Of a stretch of 7,342 nt of DNA, positions 6,921-7,342 are shown piece after piece. Position 1 is the first letter of the stretch, and each line of letters opens with the position of its first letter. Below the pieces are notes generated by a model. The model worked only from the letters and a program-made list of their open reading frames with translations. It did not search any database and was not told where the DNA came from. The stretch comes from an uncultured Pseudomonadota bacterium (lineage in GTDB: Bacteria > Myxococcota_A > UBA796 > CAJQPC01): assembly GCA_937915955.1 (NCBI GenBank), contig CALGIB010000421.1, positions 1 to 7,342 of the forward strand, read 5' to 3'. The translations under genes and the position numbers were made by a program.

Positions 6921-7342
6921 TCACCACTTCAGGTCGATGAGGTGCGCCCCGCCCGGGTCGATGCGCACCTGGCGGTGCTGGGGCGGTCGGCCTGGGATGA
7001 CACCCTTGATCACGTAGTTGCCGGGCTCCAGCTCCAGGCTCAGCGGCGTCTTTCCCTGGCGGCGGCCGTCGATGTAGACGACGGCGTTCTTGGTCGAGGT
7101 GACCTGCAGCATGCCGACGTCGTAGATGGCGGCGCGCGCCTCCGCCTCGGAGGCCACAGAGGCCCCGATGGGGTCGGCCGCGACGGGCTCGGTGCCGAGC
7201 TCTGAGGCTGGCTGGACCGAGGGCTCCGGCTCGAGCGGCTCGGTCGTGGGGGTTCCCTCGGCCACCGGCTCGGCGGCGGGGTCGGTGGCTGCGGGGGGCG
7301 ACGCCTCGGCCGCTGGGTCGGTGACCTCGGGCGCAGGCGCCT
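6921..7342 (-). CDS. PEGA-domain protein, C-terminal part (5' end outside window)
   Basis: The minus-strand frame is open from the right edge to a TGA at 6921-6923, so only the C-terminal 139-140 residues are seen. From the edge inward there is a Pro/Ala/Glu/Thr-rich acidic segment (about 7180-7342) that looks like a disordered linker. A short bridge ending in AAIYDVGM follows, then a C-terminal PEGA domain (about 6924-7109). The domain shows LQVTSTKNAVVYIDGRRQGK, TPLSLELEPGNY and a final basic/hydrophobic strand ending in DLKW. PEGA domains are small beta-sandwich modules, common in envelope or secreted proteins and at the ends of myxobacterial Ser/Thr kinases. The missing N-terminus could be a kinase, a TPR or FHA protein or a lipoprotein; nothing here decides. 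GTG 7265 could be read as a start, but the same composition continues upstream without a stop, so I treat the gene as truncated by the window. It converges on yggS with 14 bases between stop codons. Confidence 0.85.
   Translation of the reverse strand, partial: APAPEVTDPAAEASPPAATDPAAEPVAEGTPTTEPLEPEPSVQPASELGTEPVAADPIGASVASEAEARAAIYDVGMLQVTSTKNAVVYIDGRRQGKTPLSLELEPGNYVIKGVIPGRPPQHRQVRIDPGGAHLIDLKW
7269..7322 (-). repeat. Two imperfect 18-base direct repeats, 36 bases apart, in the PEGA-protein linker
   Basis: Positions 7269-7286 and 7305-7322 match at 16 of 18 bases and both encode TDPAAE on the minus strand. The 36-base period equals 12 codons. The last two bases of the window (7341-7342, CT) are in phase with a possible third copy, but two bases prove nothing. 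It may be an expanded repeat or simply low-complexity coding sequence. Confidence 0.4.

Noticed and set aside
6681..7205. Plus-strand open frame of 174 codons crossing the end of yggS and the PEGA gene
   Set aside because: It runs antisense to the PEGA domain and out of frame with yggS, across the palindrome; no homology is recognisable.
1..7342. Defence system, mobile element, CRISPR array, tRNA, riboswitch or phage feature
   Set aside because: Nearly every base lies in one of six recognised genes, five of them identified to family level over their visible length. No inverted terminal repeats, transposase, spaced direct repeats or tRNA-like folds were seen, and composition is uniform across the window.

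Overview
This window is very GC-rich (roughly 70% by eye) with strong codon bias to G or C at third positions. It reads as a compact stretch of bacterial chromosome with six protein-coding genes and almost no non-coding DNA. The gene content (a giant NAD-dependent glutamate dehydrogenase, a Shewanella-like PPP-type phosphatase, and a PEGA-domain protein with a Pro/Ala/Glu-rich linker) would fit a high-GC Myxococcota-like or other deltaproteobacterial-grade organism. That placement is inference from gene content and composition; no rRNA or other marker gene is present.

Layout, left to right. The 3' end of a metallophosphoesterase gene (2-358, +) enters from the left edge. After 45 bases comes a 1554-residue NAD-glutamate dehydrogenase of the large class (404-5068, +). 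Three small genes on the same strand follow almost without gaps: a histidine phosphatase / phosphoglycerate-mutase-like protein (5077-5640, apparently starting at CTG), a Maf nucleotide pyrophosphatase (5633-6211) and a YggS/PLPBP-family pyridoxal-phosphate homeostasis protein (6208-6906). The last two junctions overlap by 8 and 4 bases and the first leaves 8 bases, so the four genes from 404 to 6906 very probably form one transcription unit with translational coupling. A perfect 20-base palindrome covers the yggS stop codon. Just beyond it a convergent gene on the minus strand (6921 to the right edge) encodes the C-terminal PEGA domain of a larger protein.

Together the operon looks like metabolic housekeeping. 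Glutamate is catabolised to 2-oxoglutarate and ammonium. A Maf protein would remove modified or non-canonical nucleotides. YggS buffers free PLP, the cofactor of the transaminases that feed glutamate into the dehydrogenase. The histidine phosphatase has no assignable substrate. I found no mobile element, CRISPR array, tRNA, rRNA or defence-type system. The points most worth a second look are the missing conventional start codon of the histidine phosphatase, the palindrome at the convergent gene ends, and the completely open antisense frame across the dehydrogenase, which I judge to be a codon-usage shadow.
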